From Otis tarda (lineage: Eukaryota > Chordata > Aves > Otidiformes > Otididae): a DNA stretch of 64,000 nucleotides. This document shows, piece after piece, positions 61,114 to 64,000 of this stretch. The position numbers and the translations under genes were made by a program. The first letter of the stretch is position 1. The number at the start of each line of letters is the position of its first letter. The notes beneath the pieces were generated by a model. It ran no database searches and was not told where the DNA came from. It saw nothing but the letters and a program-made list of their open reading frames with translations. The stretch is taken from positions 69,804,463-69,868,462 of the forward strand of contig CM048554.1 of the NCBI GenBank assembly GCA_026413225.1. Direction: 5' to 3'.

Positions 61114-62013
61114 CTACAGCAATTGCCTCCCACCAAATATGTCCAGACTAGAGTATACCTACTCCACTTATGTATAAATATTTAATGTAGACAGTTAAGA
61201 TAGAAGGAGATTCTGATTGCTCTGAATCACCTGAAAGTGTTATCACTCTCCATGGACGAGAGAGGTAGCCTAGACAGACTACTCAACTAACTTAGGTACA
61301 TATATTACGTTCCTGACGTGTCCCCAAAGAATAATCGACACAAGCTCTGCAAGGAAGTGGTTGAAACACATATGGTTCCTTTTTAGATTGTATAACCTCT
61401 TTTTATTTAGAAGACAGAAGCAGAGGAATGAAGGATCACATTAAAAAAGTGCTAGGCAAACCTAAGCCAGTCCTTTCAAAAAGTAAAACTAATGATTCAT
61501 CAGTGTGGTTATTTGCACACTTTTTGGAACTTTCTAAGTTTCACATTGACATTTCATGTCTGATATACCCCCTGCAATTTATTCATTTATTCCAGTACTG
61601 ATCATACTCTTCTGCATTCTTAAGCCTATCAGAGTACGTATTATTTCTTTCAAGCATGAAAGGTTTACCTCTCTCCATCATTGCCAAGATTCTTTCCAGA
61701 ACATTTTTGTCATCAGATTTTCTTTTGCACTAGTCCAGCAACACATTAACTGAATTAGTTCTCTCCATATAAAATTTCCATGACACATTCTTGCCAAAAT
61801 CTACCTTACGCACTGCCCTATTATTTTAATTAGCCTTACCTGGAATGATATTTCCCAGAAGATTAATAACAAAATCATTTTTTAAAAATTGTCTGTTCAT
61901 TTCCAATTTGCAGAAAGAAAGTTAGTATCATTGCACATATGAGACACTAAGGAAGAGGAAGATGAAGATATTTTATGAGATCATAAAAAAGGAGAGCAGC
62001 GTTATTAATGTTG

Positions 62014-62220
62014 TCACCAACAAATAAATAAAAGACAGAAAAATGAGTGTTGCTCTGCAGCAGTCAAATTAATGAATCTCCCATGTCCCTCAACAACAGT
62101 AATTCCCTTCCACACTCCTGTAACTTTCCCTATGTCAGGATGTCCTGCCAAACCTTTATATCCTACTCGCACATTGTCACGAGCTCTCCCCTTGTCAAGA
62201 GCCACATGCACACTCTTCAT
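62014..62220 (-). other. protein-like open frame, unidentified
   Basis: A 68-codon minus-strand frame with many Gly/Val/Lys residues (for example GYKGLAGHPDIGKVTGVWKG). No family, promoter or splice site was recognised. It may be chance or an old repeat. Confidence 0.2.
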
Positions 62221-62787
62221 TTTTTCAGTTAAGTAAGAGGCAGGTCAAGACACTGCCTGTTAAAGATGCACTGATGAGCACCTTTACTTGGATGGCTTGC
62301 TGATGTTCCCATTTCTATGTGCTTTTCCAGCAAGAGAGGCCCCAACATGGGCACCTCTCCTCTACCTAGGCACCACTATGACTTTTTTCTGGAGCGAATT
62401 CAATTCAAGAGTTAACTCCTCTGCCAAACTTGGTTGAAATTCGCCTAACTATTCACATCTGCATAAAGAAAACAGTCATGAACAGATATAAAGTCTGATC
62501 ATTCATTTCCTTAAGAAACTGGTCTTTAAAAAGTGCTCTCACAACTCTGTTTCATGGAAGGCTTTCAAGTATCTAAGTTCTATTAAAATTGCAGACTGGT
62601 GGTTCAGTAATGATTCTGTATCAAACTGAAAAGTTTTGCTGATGTATTACTGTTTCTGTTACCTCACTGCTTTCATGCTATCTTCTGTGTATGACTCTCT
62701 TTGGATTAGAATATTTTGTCAAAAATAGTAATGCAGTACTCTGTAAAGTTCAGATATGAGTTGGCTTGAGCTATGACTCAAGCTCCT

Positions 62788-63333
62788 CTAGTCCACTCCA
62801 GTAAGACCCCACCTCGAGTATTGCATCCAGCTCGGGAGCCCCCCAGCATAAGAAGGACATAGACCTGTTGGAGGGAGTCCAGAGGCGGGCCACAAAGATG
62901 ATGAGAGGGCTGGAGCACCTCTCCTGTGAAGAAAAGCTGAGAGAGCTGGGGTTGTTCAGCCTGGAGAAGAGGAGGCTCTGGGTACACCTTATAGTGGCCT
63001 TCCAGTACCTAAACGGGGCTTATAAGAAAGATGGGGAGAAACTCTTTAGCAAGGCCTGTTATAATAGGACAAGGGCTAATGGTTTTAAAACAGAAGGAGG
63101 TGGACTCATACTGGATATAAGGAAAAAAAATTTCACAATGAGAGTGGTGAAACACTGGAACAGGTTGCCCAGAGAGGTGGTGGATGCCTCATCCTTGGAA
63201 ACATTCAAGGTCAGGTTGAACGAGGCTCTGAGCAACCTGATCTAGTTGGAGATGTCCCTGCTTATTGCAGGAGGGATTGAACAAGTTGACCTTTAAAGGT
63301 CCCTTCCAATCCTAACCATTCTATGATTCTAAT
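62788..63333 (+). mobile_element. CR1 LINE 3' end, C-terminal ORF2 frame intact
   Basis: Seen: about 545 bp of CR1 in plus orientation. From 62868 to 63245 the C-terminal 125 codons of ORF2 are open without a break (typical pieces are RRATKMMRGLEHLSCEEKL, ILDIRKKNFTMRVVKHWNRL and SSLETFKVRLNEALSNLI). The CR1 3' UTR follows and the tail ends near 63331 with one good octamer. It is 5'-truncated, so it cannot move by itself. Compare the copy at 31.4 kb, whose same region is frameshifted. Confidence 0.93.
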
Positions 63334-64000
63334 GACATGGGACATGTTTCCCATCAGAATGGTTTATATTTTTAATTCTTTGAGAGTGTGATCTCTACTT
63401 TATTGAAGTGGATATGCTTTATTCTTTGACATTCTGCCATTTATTTTGAGCATTTGGTAAGTTTCCAACTTCTATTAATTCATATCACTTTTACATTCTC
63501 TTTCTTTAGTCAATTAATGCCAAATAAATTACAACTCTCAGCTAATTTAGGGCAACAAAGCCAACTCTGCTATTTATCAAAGTAGCCTTTCACCTTGGCA
63601 ATTTTCTTGAGACAATTCCTGTTGATGGGTGTTTTTTAACAATACCTCATTTCCCTTCTTTCCTCCAACAGTTCTCCTGCATCTTGTTTAACATAGAGTG
63701 GCAAACTGATTGTAGAGACAAGCAGCCATTAGCTGTATTGCTACAGCTGTTGATCTGACCTGAAAAAGCAGATCAAGACAATTCTTAATTGAGGTCTCCT
63801 TCATTTTCAGAAGCTTCATGGATCATGCTGAAAGAGCTAAATAATGAGCTCTCATCCTGTTCAGACATGACCCAATCTTTATGTCCCATATAGTTTGTCT
63901 TCTTATATAGAGCATGGAACCTAGCAGGGATTTTTGTTTAAGAGGTTATTAGATTTTGAAAAGTCTGCCAGTCTAAGACTGGAACAGACAAAGTTGGCGA
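63334..64000. other. intergenic, nothing seen
   Basis: AT-rich sequence to the end of the window, without an open frame, repeat or splice pattern that I can support. Confidence 0.5.

Noticed and set aside
45516..64000. Expected convergent neighbour CLVS2 on the minus strand
   Set aside because: Mammalian synteny predicts it beyond the TRDN 3' end, but I found no clavesin C-terminal coding sequence. It probably lies outside the window.

Overview
The window looks like AT-rich bird nuclear DNA. The main evidence is several copies of the avian LINE CR1, two of which keep the typical 3' end built on ATTCTATG octamers. It also carries part of a vertebrate muscle gene split into very short exons. 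No bacterial-type genes, rRNA, tRNA or CRISPR arrays were seen. Identifications rest on reading the sequence; no database was searched.

Positions 1 to about 45,500 (+ strand) are the 3' half of a gene I identify as triadin (TRDN), the junctional sarcoplasmic reticulum protein that links calsequestrin to the ryanodine receptor. Nine well-supported exons (375-404, 11742-11768, 12851-12898, 17722-17766, 21538-21585, 27136-27171, 27382-27426, 28373-28420 and the terminal 44579-44721) are 27 to 48 nt long apart from the last. The internal ones all begin and end in phase 1 and encode short Lys/Glu-rich (KEKE) peptides. Reading the introns with the same phase rule adds further likely exons at 5800-5817, 19818-19835, 20334-20450, 22459-22479 and 26055-26072. 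A weaker one is at 13598-13621. An alternative last exon at 42828-42880 is also likely. The start of the gene (cytosolic tail, membrane span, first luminal exons) lies to the left of the window. A 16-kb last intron holds a CR1 3' end on the minus strand (about 31.4-31.9 kb) and a CR1 reverse-transcriptase fragment (about 41.5-42.0 kb).

Positions 45.5-64 kb look intergenic. They hold two plus-strand CR1 3' ends (58.3-58.5 kb and 62.8-63.3 kb), two older minus-oriented CR1 scraps sharing a 40-bp identical block (56.87 and 59.43 kb), and a diverged tandem duplication (52.66-52.87 kb). Two items are not explained by ordinary annotation. One is an 88-bp near-perfect palindromic insertion at 56491-56578 with TG...CA ends and an exact 5-bp target duplication. 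The other is a set of protein-like minus-strand open segments at 60.0-61.1 kb that reads as a decayed coding sequence of unknown family.
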